Below are positions 32,635 to 40,682 of a stretch of DNA of 58,327 nt, piece after piece. The position numbers and the translations under genes were made by a program. The DNA lies in assembly GCA_947650005.1 (NCBI GenBank), contig CANSTU010000012.1:1-58327 (forward strand), written 5' to 3'. Origin of the DNA: an uncultured Lachnospiraceae bacterium. Its GTDB lineage: Bacteria > Bacillota > Clostridia > Lachnospirales > Lachnospiraceae. Positions within the stretch are counted from its first letter, which is position 1; the number at the start of each line of letters is the position of its first letter. The notes under the pieces are model-generated. The model searched no databases and was not told the origin of the DNA. It was given only the letters and a program-made list of their open reading frames with translations.

Positions 32635-33585
32635 CTATACGATGCCTTGATCGCCGGAATGCGCATCAAGCGTATTGTGAACCGTAAAATCTAGCATGGC
32701 ATCCTCATCCATGAAGTCGATTTCATCGTTCATATAGACCTGATAATTATTCCAGGCGCCCTCCAAAGCTTCCAGGCTTTCCTTCACCGTCTCCGGCCGC
32801 TTCAGGCAGAGGGCCACCACCAGGGCATTGATCACGCTCAGGGGAGCCACCAGGGAATCCACGATGGATACCATTTCGCTGCAGGCACAGAGATTACAGG
32901 AGGAATAGAGATTCATAGGAGAATGCACGCTGTCCGTTATGGTGATCACCCTGGCGTTCCTGTCGTTGGCAAACTCCATGGCCTTCAACGTACGCATGGA
33001 ATATCTGGGAAAACTGATGCCGACGATGGCGTCGCGTTTATCGATACGCAGCATCTGTTCAAACACTTCGCTCAAACTGGTGGTCTTGAGCAGCACGATA
33101 TTTCCCCGTATCATGTTCAGATAAAAGCTTAAAAACTCCGCCAGCGGCGCACAACTCCTGATCCCCAGGATATAGACCGTCCTTGCTTCCAAGATAATAT
33201 CCACTGCGGTATGAAAGGACGCCCCGTCCAGACTTTCTATGGTACGGCTCAGATTGTCCATATCCGCGGAAAGGACGCTGGCGAGGATCTCGGACTGGCT
33301 GCTCCCTCCATACCTGGCTTCCACCTTCTGAACCATGGAAAGCCTGCTTTTCACCCAAGAAGCCAACGCCTCCTGCATCTGTGGGTATCCATCATACCCG
33401 ATTCCCGCCGCGAAACGAACCACCGTGGACTCGCTGATACCCAGTTCCGCTCCCAGGCGGGCCGCCGTCATGAACGCAGCCTGGTCATAATGCTCCCGAA
33501 TATAGGCGGCAATCGCCCTGTGTCCCTTGCTCATCCCGGTAAAATTTTCGTTTATCCTCGTGATAATATCCCTGCCGTTCTCCAT
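32635..33585 (-). CDS. MurR/RpiR-family transcriptional regulator
   Basis: 316 residues. An N-terminal RpiR helix-turn-helix (LGAELGISESTVVRFAAGIG, about 43-62) is followed by a SIS sugar-phosphate-binding domain (about 125-260; VYILGIRSCAPLAEF). These regulators sense sugar phosphates or amino-sugar intermediates. The last 14 residues (VHNTLDAHSGDQGI plus V) are encoded by a copy of the intergenic palindrome also found at 18983-19030, so the native C-terminus has been extended by repeat DNA. The upstream leader has CCTGATT, an AGGCG/CGCCT hairpin and a CGGAGGG ribosome site. Confidence 0.9.
   Translation of the reverse strand: MENGRDIITRINENFTGMSKGHRAIAAYIREHYDQAAFMTAARLGAELGISESTVVRFAAGIGYDGYPQMQEALASWVKSRLSMVQKVEARYGGSSQSEILASVLSADMDNLSRTIESLDGASFHTAVDIILEARTVYILGIRSCAPLAEFLSFYLNMIRGNIVLLKTTSLSEVFEQMLRIDKRDAIVGISFPRYSMRTLKAMEFANDRNARVITITDSVHSPMNLYSSCNLCACSEMVSIVDSLVAPLSVINALVVALCLKRPETVKESLEALEGAWNNYQVYMNDEIDFMDEDAMLDFTVHNTLDAHSGDQGIV
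32639..32686 (-). repeat. Palindromic repeat within the 3' end of the RpiR gene
   Basis: Second copy of the 18983-19030 element. The stem is GAATGCGC (32657-32664) with GCGTATTG (32670-32677), partly mismatched. It codes the tail of the regulator, in the same reading frame that the first copy would use. Confidence 0.6.
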
Positions 33586-33630
33586 CTGCCCTCCGTTCTG
33601 CCATTTAGGCGGGGACGCCTCTGCCGGGAA

Positions 33631-34626
33631 TCAGGCGTTTTTTCCGTTTTCCTTCAGCATCAGAGCGTTCCCATGAACCGAAATACGGCTGAAGCTGCGC
33701 AGGAAACTGGAAATCCGGCTATATCCATAGTCGCTCAGGTTGAACTGGGGGTGCTTCTTTTTCAACTGATCCAGAACCAGAGAAAGATTGTCCACCTTGC
33801 CCCCGTTTTTCTTCAGATAATCAATGATCTCCTTCTCAAGATCCTCCGGCCCAGTCTGCTCCTTCAATTCGATCCGATAGGACGTCCCCTCCTGAATGAT
33901 GGTGAGCTTGGGACATTTATCCCGAAGCAGCGTGACCAACTTCGTGTAACCATAGTTTCTGGCGTCAAATTCGATGAATTTATCGCACAGCCTGCTGCCC
34001 ACCTCGCCCAGGAAGGTGGATTTCCCCTTGTTTTCATTGTTCTGTACGAAGGTGATGATGGATTCCTCGATCTCGCTGATGGGCGTCACCGTACTGTCCT
34101 GTTTCTCTTCCACAGCTCCGGCACGCTGTTTCCTTCCACCCGTTACGTTTCTGGGATTCTCCGCCGTTTTCTCTTCCACCTCACCGGAAATCAGATCAAG
34201 ATGGATAAACTTGTTACACGCCTTTGTGAGCGCCATGGGTGTTTTGGACTCCCCCATTCCGATCACATACATCTGTTCCTCCCGAAGACGCATGGCCAGC
34301 TTCGTGAAATCGCTGTCGCTCGTCACCAGACAGAAGCCGTCCACCTTGCCCGAATACAGGATGTCCATGGCATCGATGGCCATCGCCATATCGGTGGCGT
34401 TCTTCCCTGTAGTATAATTGAACTGCTGGATCGGATTGATGGAGTTCTCCAGAAGAGTGTCTTCCTTCCATCCATTGCTCTTGGCCCAGTTTCCATAGAT
34501 CCTGCGGTAGGAGGCAAAGCCATAGTCCGCAATCTCATTGAAAATACTGGCGGCATATTTCTCACTGATGTTGTCCGCATCGATTAATACGGCAAAATGT
34601 TTCTTTTCTTCCTCTTCCCTGTTCAT
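33631..34626 (-). CDS. NYN-domain protein with two OST-HTH/LOTUS domains
   Basis: About 331 residues. The N-terminal NYN (PIN-like) domain starts HFAVLIDADNIS and carries further acidic residues in NATDMAMAIDAMD and VTSDSDFTKLA, consistent with a metal-dependent ribonuclease. Two LOTUS (OST-HTH) domains follow, near 200-260 and 275-330; both contain the pattern ...YGYxxxxxLL or similar (NYGYTKLVTLLRD and DYGYSRISSFLRS). LOTUS domains bind RNA. Cytosolic, role unknown. The ATG at 34626 is preferred over GTG at 34632 because GAGGGGA lies about 7 bases before it. Confidence 0.88.
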   Translation of the reverse strand: MNREEEEKKHFAVLIDADNISEKYAASIFNEIADYGFASYRRIYGNWAKSNGWKEDTLLENSINPIQQFNYTTGKNATDMAMAIDAMDILYSGKVDGFCLVTSDSDFTKLAMRLREEQMYVIGMGESKTPMALTKACNKFIHLDLISGEVEEKTAENPRNVTGGRKQRAGAVEEKQDSTVTPISEIEESIITFVQNNENKGKSTFLGEVGSRLCDKFIEFDARNYGYTKLVTLLRDKCPKLTIIQEGTSYRIELKEQTGPEDLEKEIIDYLKKNGGKVDNLSLVLDQLKKKHPQFNLSDYGYSRISSFLRSFSRISVHGNALMLKENGKNA

Positions 34627-34799
34627 ATCCACTCCCCTCTGTGCGCTGTTTTCGCCGGAAAGCAGGTCATGCCTGCTTTCTATGCACCCTTGCCTATCCC
34701 GTCCTATGGGAATCCGGGCAGGATATTACATCATACGTTTGTCAGTATACCACATATTTCCGGGAAAGTCACGATGCGGCAAATTTTTACCAGGGGATA

Positions 34800-34990
34800 T
34801 GGAAGGGCACGCCCGGAGGTACGGCTTGCGGCAGTTGGCGCATCCCGGCTGGGATGCGTGCAGGGCCCATCGGAATCTCCGGCGCGATGGCGCTCGAAAA
34901 CATAGTAAAGCCGTCCCGCCTGGAACGCGCCTGCGCAGTCAGGCCCTTATCGAGTGCGCCAAGCCGCCAGGGAGGAGGCTCCGGGGACTG
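34800..34990 (+). ncRNA. Candidate structured RNA upstream of typA
   Basis: This GC-rich block between NYN and typA has nested long-range pairing. CCCGGAG (34812-34818) pairs with CTCCGGG (34979-34985), CGGCTTG (34822-34828) with CAAGCCG (34960-34966), and GGGCC (34863-34867) with GGCCC (34942-34946). There is also a local hairpin CGCATCCC/GGGATGCG (34839-34858). It precedes the typA promoter, so it is not that gene's 5' leader. I see none of the tmRNA, RNase P or SRP core motifs. A 6S-like RNA is one possibility. The strand is uncertain because the pairs also form on the complement. Confidence 0.5.
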
Positions 34991-35033
34991 CCGAGCCATC
35001 TATGCGTTTGTCCTGCGGATTATCGTTTACATA

Positions 35034-35062
35034 TTGCAAGATGGAAATACGGGTGCTATACT
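35034..35062 (+). promoter_or_regulatory. Sigma-A promoter of typA
   Basis: TTGCAA (35034-35039), a 17-base spacer and TATACT (35057-35062), 61 bases before the typA ATG. Confidence 0.7.
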
Positions 35063-35123
35063 ATTGTGGTTTAAGGGAAATCCGGCGCATTTGCCGCTGT
35101 TGATAGAGGAAGGAAGTCAATAC

Positions 35124-36953
35124 ATGAAACAGAAGCGAGAAGATGTGAGGAACGTTGCGATCATTGCCCATGTAGACCACGGCAAAACCACTCTTGTGGA
35201 TGAGCTGCTCAAGCAGAGCGGCGTATTCCGCGAAAACCAAGAGGTTGCGGAACGGGTCATGGATTCCAACGCCATTGAGCGGGAACGGGGCATCACGATT
35301 CTTTCCAAAAATACGGCAATTACTTATAAGGGAACCAAGATCAATATCATCGATACGCCCGGCCATGCGGATTTCGGCGGCGAGGTGGAACGGGTGCTGA
35401 AAATGGTGAACGGCGTCATCCTGGTGGTGGATGCCTTTGAAGGCCCCATGCCCCAGACCAAGTTCGTGCTGCGTAAGGCCCTGGAGCTGCAGCTTCCGGT
35501 TATCGTCTGCGTCAATAAAATCGACCGGCCCGAAGCCCGGCCTGAAACCGTAGTGGATGAGGTGCTGGAGCTTTTCATGGATCTGGATGCCAACGACGAG
35601 CAGCTCGACTGTCCTTTCGTATATGCCTCCGCCAAAAACGGCAGCGCTACGTTGCAGCTCACCGTTAAAAATAAAGACATGAAGCCCCTTTTGGACACCA
35701 TCCTAAATTATATCCCCGCGCCGGAAGGCGATCCAACGGCCGGTACGCAGGTGCTGATCAGTACCATTGATTATAACGAATACGTGGGCCGTATCGGCGT
35801 GGGAAAAGTGGATAACGGCGTCGTGGCGGAGGGCCGGGATGTGGTGATCGTCAATCACCATGAACCGGACAAGCAAAAAAAAGTCCGTATCAGCAAGCTT
35901 TATGAGTTCGATGGCCTAAATAAGGTGGAGGTCAAGGAGGCCGGTATCGGTTCCATTGTTGCCATTTCCGGAATCGCGGATATCCACATCGGCGATACGC
36001 TCTGTTCTCCGGAAAAACCGGAGCCCATCCCCTTCCAGAAAATTTCTGAGCCTACCATCGCTATGCATTTCATCGTCAATGATTCCCCCTTTGCAGGGCT
36101 GGAGGGCAAATATGTGACCAGCCGCCATATTCGGGACAGGCTGTGGCGGGAGCTGAACACCGACGTCTCGCTGCGGGTGGAGGAAACGGACACCACCGAA
36201 AGTTTCAAGGTATCCGGCAGAGGCGAACTACACCTTTCCGTTCTCATTGAGAACATGCGGCGGGAGGGATATGAATTCGCGGTGAGCAAGGCTGAAGTGC
36301 TCTACAAGGAGGACGAAAACGGAAAACGCCTGGAGCCCATGGAAATCGCCTATATCGACGTTCCGGAGGCCTTTTCCGGCAATGTAATCGAAAAGCTGAG
36401 CCAGCGAAAGGGTGAATTAATGAGCATGGGGGCTGCCGGCGGCGGATACACCCGGCTTGAATTCTCCATCCCCTCCAGAGGGCTCATCGGATATCGAGGC
36501 GAATTTCTCACGGACACCAAGGGAAACGGTATCATGAATACTGCCTTTGCAGGCTATGGTCCCTATAAAGGAGACATCCAGTACCGCAAACAGGGCTCCC
36601 TGATCGCCTTTGAGACAGGGGAATCCATCACCTACGGGCTCTATAACGCCCAGGAGCGCGGTACGCTCTTCATCGGTCCCGGCGAAAAGGTTTACGCCGG
36701 AATGGTGGTCGGACAGAATGGCCGGGGAGAAGATATCGAAGTCAATGTATGCAAGAAAAAACAGCTTACCAATACCCGCTCCTCCAGCGCAGACGAGGCG
36801 CTCCGCCTTACTCCGCCCCGGATCCTGAGCCTGGAACAGGCGTTGGATTTCATCGAAACGGACGAACTGCTGGAAGTGACGCCCAAGAGCCTGCGGATCC
36901 GTAAAAAAATCCTGGATCCCACAAAGCGCAAGAGAGCAAACATGAATAAATAA
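35124..36953 (+). CDS. typA: Ribosome-associated GTPase TypA/BipA
   Basis: 609 residues, the family's usual length. The G1 loop [10 protein letters not shown] lies near residue 15-24, switch I is [13 protein letters not shown]3 is [11 protein letters not shown] and G4 is [10 protein letters not shown]. Later domains II, III and V and the BipA-specific C-terminus are present ([20 protein letters not shown]). It binds ribosomes and aids assembly and stress adaptation. The start at 35124 has a GGAAGG site; the much longer open frame from 34641 is chance read-through of the RNA region. A strong terminator follows. Confidence 0.96.
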   Translation: MKQKREDVRNVAIIAHVDHGKTTLVDELLKQSGVFRENQEVAERVMDSNAIERERGITILSKNTAITYKGTKINIIDTPGHADFGGEVERVLKMVNGVILVVDAFEGPMPQTKFVLRKALELQLPVIVCVNKIDRPEARPETVVDEVLELFMDLDANDEQLDCPFVYASAKNGSATLQLTVKNKDMKPLLDTILNYIPAPEGDPTAGTQVLISTIDYNEYVGRIGVGKVDNGVVAEGRDVVIVNHHEPDKQKKVRISKLYEFDGLNKVEVKEAGIGSIVAISGIADIHIGDTLCSPEKPEPIPFQKISEPTIAMHFIVNDSPFAGLEGKYVTSRHIRDRLWRELNTDVSLRVEETDTTESFKVSGRGELHLSVLIENMRREGYEFAVSKAEVLYKEDENGKRLEPMEIAYIDVPEAFSGNVIEKLSQRKGELMSMGAAGGGYTRLEFSIPSRGLIGYRGEFLTDTKGNGIMNTAFAGYGPYKGDIQYRKQGSLIAFETGESITYGLYNAQERGTLFIGPGEKVYAGMVVGQNGRGEDIEVNVCKKKQLTNTRSSSADEALRLTPPRILSLEQALDFIETDELLEVTPKSLRIRKKILDPTKRKRANMNK

Positions 36954-37007
36954 ATCTTGGCTGCAATCCGTCGTCTTAAAGCGGCGGGACGCAGGCACAT
37001 ATGATAA

Positions 37008-37052
37008 AACGGATCGGGGTAATGTCCTTCTCTTACCTCCGATCCGCTTTTA
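37008..37052 (+). terminator. Rho-independent terminator of typA
   Basis: The stem ACGGATCGGGGTAA pairs with TTACCTCCGATCCGC around a 10-base loop, followed by TTTTAT. About 55 bases past the typA stop. Confidence 0.8.
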
Positions 37053-37169
37053 TCGTTGAGGATTTGGCTATACGAACAATTCAAATACGTCCAAACCGCT
37101 ATGCATCCGGCTATGAAAATCGCCGGGAAACGGGCCTAGTCCATGACAGTCGTCACAAAGCCCTTCTCC

Positions 37170-37925
37170 TCAATCTTTTAGCATCAACCCCACCGGACAA
37201 TGGTCGGATCCGAAAATATCCTTGTAGATCACCGCATCCTCCAGCCGCCCTTCCAAGGCCGCGGAAACAAGAAAATAGTCGATGCGCCAGCCCGCGTTCT
37301 TCTCCCTGGCTTTAAAACGATAGGACCACCAGGAATAGGCGCCTTCTTGCTCCGGATAAAAATGCCGGAAAGTATCGATGAATCCGCTTTCCAAAAGCTG
37401 TGAAAATTTTTCCCGCTCCTCATCCGTAAAACCGGCATTTTTCCGGTTCGACTTAGGATTCTTCAAATCGATCTCCCGATGGGCTACGTTCATATCACCG
37501 CAAACGATGACCGGTTTTGTGTTCTCCAAACCTTTCAGATAAGCCAGGAAATCTTCCTCCCACTTCATTCGGTAAGAAAGCCGCGCCAGCCCTTCCTGGG
37601 AATTGGGCGTATAGACGGTTACCATATAGAAATCTTCATATTCCAGCGTGATGACCCGCCCTTCCTGGTCATGCTCCTGCATCCCGATTCCGTAAAACTC
37701 TCCCAGGGGCTTTTTTTTCGTAAAAATGGCCGTGCCGGAATATCCCTTTTTCATCGCATAGTTCCAGTATTGACAGTATCCCTCCAGCTCCATAGCGATC
37801 TGCCCTTCCTGAAGCTTGCTCTCCTGTATACAGAAAATATCCGCGTCAGCCTCCCGAAAAAAATCCTGAAATCCTTTTCCCATACAGGCGCGCAACCCAT
37901 TTACATTCCATGAAATCAGTTTCAT
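37170..37925 (-). CDS. exoA: Exodeoxyribonuclease III (AP endonuclease)
   Basis: 251 residues, the standard size. Motifs of the ExoIII/APE1 family are present: [19 protein letters not shown] (metal Glu), [12 protein letters not shown] (catalytic Asp/Asn) and SDHCPVGL (catalytic His). It cleaves DNA at abasic sites during base-excision repair. I place the start at 37925. The 32 codons upstream in the open frame are leader-repeat DNA, which supplies GGGAG 6 bases before this ATG. Confidence 0.95.
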   Translation of the reverse strand: MKLISWNVNGLRACMGKGFQDFFREADADIFCIQESKLQEGQIAMELEGYCQYWNYAMKKGYSGTAIFTKKKPLGEFYGIGMQEHDQEGRVITLEYEDFYMVTVYTPNSQEGLARLSYRMKWEEDFLAYLKGLENTKPVIVCGDMNVAHREIDLKNPKSNRKNAGFTDEEREKFSQLLESGFIDTFRHFYPEQEGAYSWWSYRFKAREKNAGWRIDYFLVSAALEGRLEDAVIYKDIFGSDHCPVGLMLKD

Positions 37926-38158
37926 ATCTTGCTCCCATCTGCGTGCTTCTGCACGCATTCTATTCAGGGAGATTGAAAGCGCCCTTCTTTCAATCTTGCT
38001 CCCGTTCGCGTGCCTTTGCACGCATTCTATTCAGGGAGATTGAAACGAAGTTTCAATCTTGCTCCCGTCTGCGTGCTTCTGCACGCATTCTAATTCAGGG
38101 AGATTGAAACGAAGTTTCAATCTTGCTCCCGTCTGCGTGCTTTTGCACGCACTTTGGC
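37926..38158 (-). repeat. Four tandem hairpin-SD leader units before exoA
   Basis: Units recur at 37931, 37998, 38061 and 38125 (spacing 67, 63 and 64). Minus strand: GCGTGC/GCACGC-type hairpin, GATGGGAGCAAGATTG, a TTGAAAC...GTTTCAA hairpin (TTGAAAG...CTTTCAA in the proximal unit) and CTCCCTGAAT. The last unit provides the exoA ribosome site. The array fills the entire space between mgtE and exoA. Confidence 0.85.
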
Positions 38159-38159
38159 C

Positions 38160-39503
38160 CTACAGAGAAGGCAGCATCAGCGTGGCGATGCGGAAATAGA
38201 TGATCAGGGATAAGGCATCCACGATCGTGGTGATAAAAGGGCTGGCCATCACCGCTGGGTCAAATCCGATCTTCTTGGCCAGCATGGGAAGGCTGCATCC
38301 CACGATTTTTGCCACCAGGACAGCGATCACAAGGGTGATGCAGACCACCGACGACACGAGGAAACCCACCCGATCGAGGAGCATCAGCTTTGCAAAATTG
38401 GCTGCCGCCAGGGTTATCCCGCACAAAAACGCCACCCTGGCCTCCTTCCACATCACCCCCGGCAGATCCTGATAACGGATCTCATCCAGAGAAATCCCGC
38501 GGATGATGGAAACGCTGGCCTGGCCTCCCGCATTTCCCCCGGTGTCCATGAGCATAGGAATGAAAGCGGAAAGCACCATACAGGTGCCTAAGGCCGCTTC
38601 GTAATGGGTGATGATGCGCCCGGTAAAAGTGGCGGACACCATCAAAAGCAGCAGCCACGGAATCCTTTTTTTCCACGTCTCCAGCACCCCCGTTTTCAGA
38701 TAGGGCTTATCGCTTGGCACGATGGCCGCCATCTTCTCCATATCTTCCGTAGCCTCTTCCTGGAGAATATCCACGATGTCGTCCACGGTGATAATCCCCA
38801 CCAGCCTATTTTCATTGTCCACCACGGGCATGGCTGTGAAATCGTATTTCTGAAATACCCTGGCCGCCTCTTCCTGATCCATCAGGGTATTGATAGAAAT
38901 CACGTTTTCATGCATGATCTCGCCGATAACCTCGTCAGGCTGGCTCAGGAGCAAATAGCGCAGGGATACGGTTCCCACCAGCCTCCGTCCTTGATCCAAC
39001 ACATAGCAGATATTGATGGTTTCGCTGTCCACTCCCACCCGGCGTATCCTGGCAATGGCCTCGTCCACGGTCAGGCTTTCCTTCAGATCCACATACTCCA
39101 CCGTCATGATGCTTCCAGCGGAATCCTCCGGATAGCGCAGCAGGTGATTGATGTCCCTCCGGGTCTCCGGGCTGGCATTGGCCAGTATCTTTTTCACCAG
39201 GCTGGCTGGCATCTCTTCCATCAGATCCGCCGCATCATCCGCCATCAGGTTGTCCATAATGACTCCTGCGTCCCTATCTGACAAAGACATGATGATAAAC
39301 TGCTGGTTATCCGTCTCCATATAGGAAAAGGCGTCCGCAGCCAGATCCTTGGGAAGGATGCGGAAAATCTTCAGCATATCCTGCTTATCCCAGCCCTCCA
39401 GAATCGCCGCAATATCCGCCTCGTTTAACTCCGTCAATGCCTGGCGGAGCCTTGTATACTGTTTCTGCTCAAGCAGCGCGCTTACTTCCCTGTTCATTTC
39501 CAT
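38160..39503 (-). CDS. mgtE: Magnesium transporter MgtE
   Basis: 447 residues. The layout is that of MgtE: an N-terminal helical domain (about 1-125), two CBS domains (about 130-255; IMTVEYVDL and MPVVDNENRLVGIITVDD) and five membrane helices with the pore signature PMLMDTGGNAGGQ. The cytosolic domains close the pore when Mg2+ is high. The start at 39503 has a GGAAGGAG ribosome site. I saw no M-box riboswitch upstream; instead a short basic open frame with a strong ribosome site overlaps the start. Confidence 0.95.
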   Translation of the reverse strand: MEMNREVSALLEQKQYTRLRQALTELNEADIAAILEGWDKQDMLKIFRILPKDLAADAFSYMETDNQQFIIMSLSDRDAGVIMDNLMADDAADLMEEMPASLVKKILANASPETRRDINHLLRYPEDSAGSIMTVEYVDLKESLTVDEAIARIRRVGVDSETINICYVLDQGRRLVGTVSLRYLLLSQPDEVIGEIMHENVISINTLMDQEEAARVFQKYDFTAMPVVDNENRLVGIITVDDIVDILQEEATEDMEKMAAIVPSDKPYLKTGVLETWKKRIPWLLLLMVSATFTGRIITHYEAALGTCMVLSAFIPMLMDTGGNAGGQASVSIIRGISLDEIRYQDLPGVMWKEARVAFLCGITLAAANFAKLMLLDRVGFLVSSVVCITLVIAVLVAKIVGCSLPMLAKKIGFDPAVMASPFITTIVDALSLIIYFRIATLMLPSL

Positions 39504-39663
39504 GACGTTCTCCTTCCGGCGGTGTCATGGTCGCTTTCATCAAGGCAGGAAAAAACCGGGGCACCTCGTCAGAAAGCGTGACAGCCGCCTTATGTGCTGT
39601 TTTTCTACGCTTCCAACTTCGCCCGGGCACTGAGTCCGCATTTCCTGTTTTCTGGCTCCTCAT
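39469..39663 (-). CDS. Possible small leader protein overlapping mgtE start
   Basis: 64 codons beginning MRSQKTGNADSV and ending EQGSKRAA, basic and polar, preceded by an excellent GGAAGGAGG site 8 bases before the ATG. It overlaps the first 35 bases of mgtE in another frame. It might be a regulatory leader peptide that couples to mgtE translation, or a chance frame. I recognise no family. Confidence 0.35.
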   Translation of the reverse strand: MRSQKTGNADSVPGRSWKRRKTAHKAAVTLSDEVPRFFPALMKATMTPPEGERHGNEQGSKRAA

Positions 39664-39722
39664 GTTTACCACCTCCTTCCGGATTGCGTAAGCAGTCCAG
39701 AATAGTCTGAACTGCTGCTGAA

Positions 39723-40370
39723 TTATCGTTCCGAGATATAATATCCCCTCTCCACCGTTTCAAACGTTGCCCTTCCTGCGGTGGCTTCCGTCAGTTCCTT
39801 GCAGATTCCCTGTTCTTCCTGCGTGAACACCACGGCCTTTAGCGTCACACGGTCCGTATAGCTGGCATCATATTGGCCAATTCCCCTTTTCCCTAACAGA
39901 TATTGAATCTTTCCGATATCCGTGTAGTCTGTATGGATTACCAGCCTGCATCCATAACGCATAAGGGCTGTTTGGCTCGCCTCGATCCCAGCCTTTATGG
40001 CCGCGCCGTAGGCCCGCACCAGACCGCCCGTTCCCAGGAGCGTCCCTCCGAAGTACCGGGTCACCACCACGGTCACATCGCAAAGCCCCTCCTGTAGCAG
40101 CACTTCCAGCATGGGCCTGCCTGCCGTGCCGGATGGTTCCCCATCGTCGCTGCATCGGGTGATCTGGGTACCATGCCCGATCACGAAAGCCGAACAGTTA
40201 TGGGAAGCGTCCCAATATTTCTTCTTTATCTCTTCGATAAAGGCCGCCGCCTCTTCTTCTGTCTGTGTTTTGCGGACTGTGGCGAGAAATCTGGATTTTT
40301 TCTCCACGATTTCTCCCATCCCTCCCTCCAACACACATTTGTATGGTAAAAAGCTTCCCCGCTCTTCCAT
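39723..40370 (-). CDS. IMPACT/YigZ-family protein
   Basis: 215 residues. N-terminal IMPACT domain with EKKSRFLATV, NCSAFVIG and CSDDGEPSGTAGRPML, the conserved core of the family, then a C-terminal alpha/beta domain (about 145-210). YigZ/YvyE proteins are cytosolic and have been linked to translation and cell-wall phenotypes, with no settled biochemical role. An AGGGG site precedes the ATG. It lies about 60 bases upstream of the possible mgtE leader frame and is transcribed in the same direction. Confidence 0.92.
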   Translation of the reverse strand: MEERGSFLPYKCVLEGGMGEIVEKKSRFLATVRKTQTEEEAAAFIEEIKKKYWDASHNCSAFVIGHGTQITRCSDDGEPSGTAGRPMLEVLLQEGLCDVTVVVTRYFGGTLLGTGGLVRAYGAAIKAGIEASQTALMRYGCRLVIHTDYTDIGKIQYLLGKRGIGQYDASYTDRVTLKAVVFTQEEQGICKELTEATAGRATFETVERGYYISER

Positions 40371-40462
40371 AAATTATCCCCTGCCCTTTCAGCCTTATCT
40401 TACCACAGCCTGGAATAAAAGGGAAATGAAATGTGAACAATTCTAAATATGGAAGAAAAACC

Positions 40463-40491
40463 TTTATTTACCTGTGTATATTTGCTATAAT
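40463..40491 (+). promoter_or_regulatory. Candidate promoter of the PBP gene
   Basis: TTTATT (40463-40468), a 17-base spacer and a perfect TATAAT (40486-40491). It would give a leader of about 185 bases containing two hairpin-SD units. Confidence 0.55.
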
Positions 40492-40554
40492 CGGATGGAA
40501 TAGGAGGGTATCTTTCTCCCGGATTCGCGTCAATGCGCAAATTCCATGAATGCA

Positions 40555-40682
40555 GCGCTGCCTGTCGGCGGCTGAATCAAGTGCCCGCTAAAGCGGGCAG
40601 ATAGGAAGGAGCAAGATTGAAAATTAAAATTTTCAATCTCCTTGATTTGTACGCCCGCTAAAGCGGGCAGATGGGAGCAAAC
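40555..40682 (+). repeat. Two hairpin-SD leader units before the PBP gene (plus strand)
   Basis: Two units with a 70-base period. GCCCGCTAAAGCGGGC hairpins lie at 40583-40598 and 40653-40668, with GATTGAAAATT/AATTTTCAATC (40615-40638) and a CCTTGATTTG box between them. The last unit ends AGATGGGAGCAAAC at the PBP ATG. This is the only plus-strand gene in the window with the element, and the element is in the plus orientation, so its direction follows the gene. Confidence 0.85.

Noticed and set aside
34641-35123. Long N-terminal extension of TypA in an open frame
   Set aside because: The stretch lacks a ribosome site, has no TypA homology, covers the structured RNA region and lies upstream of the typA promoter.
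39504-39722. M-box magnesium riboswitch upstream of mgtE
   Set aside because: I looked for the expected multi-helix leader and found none; the region is short and holds a small frame instead.
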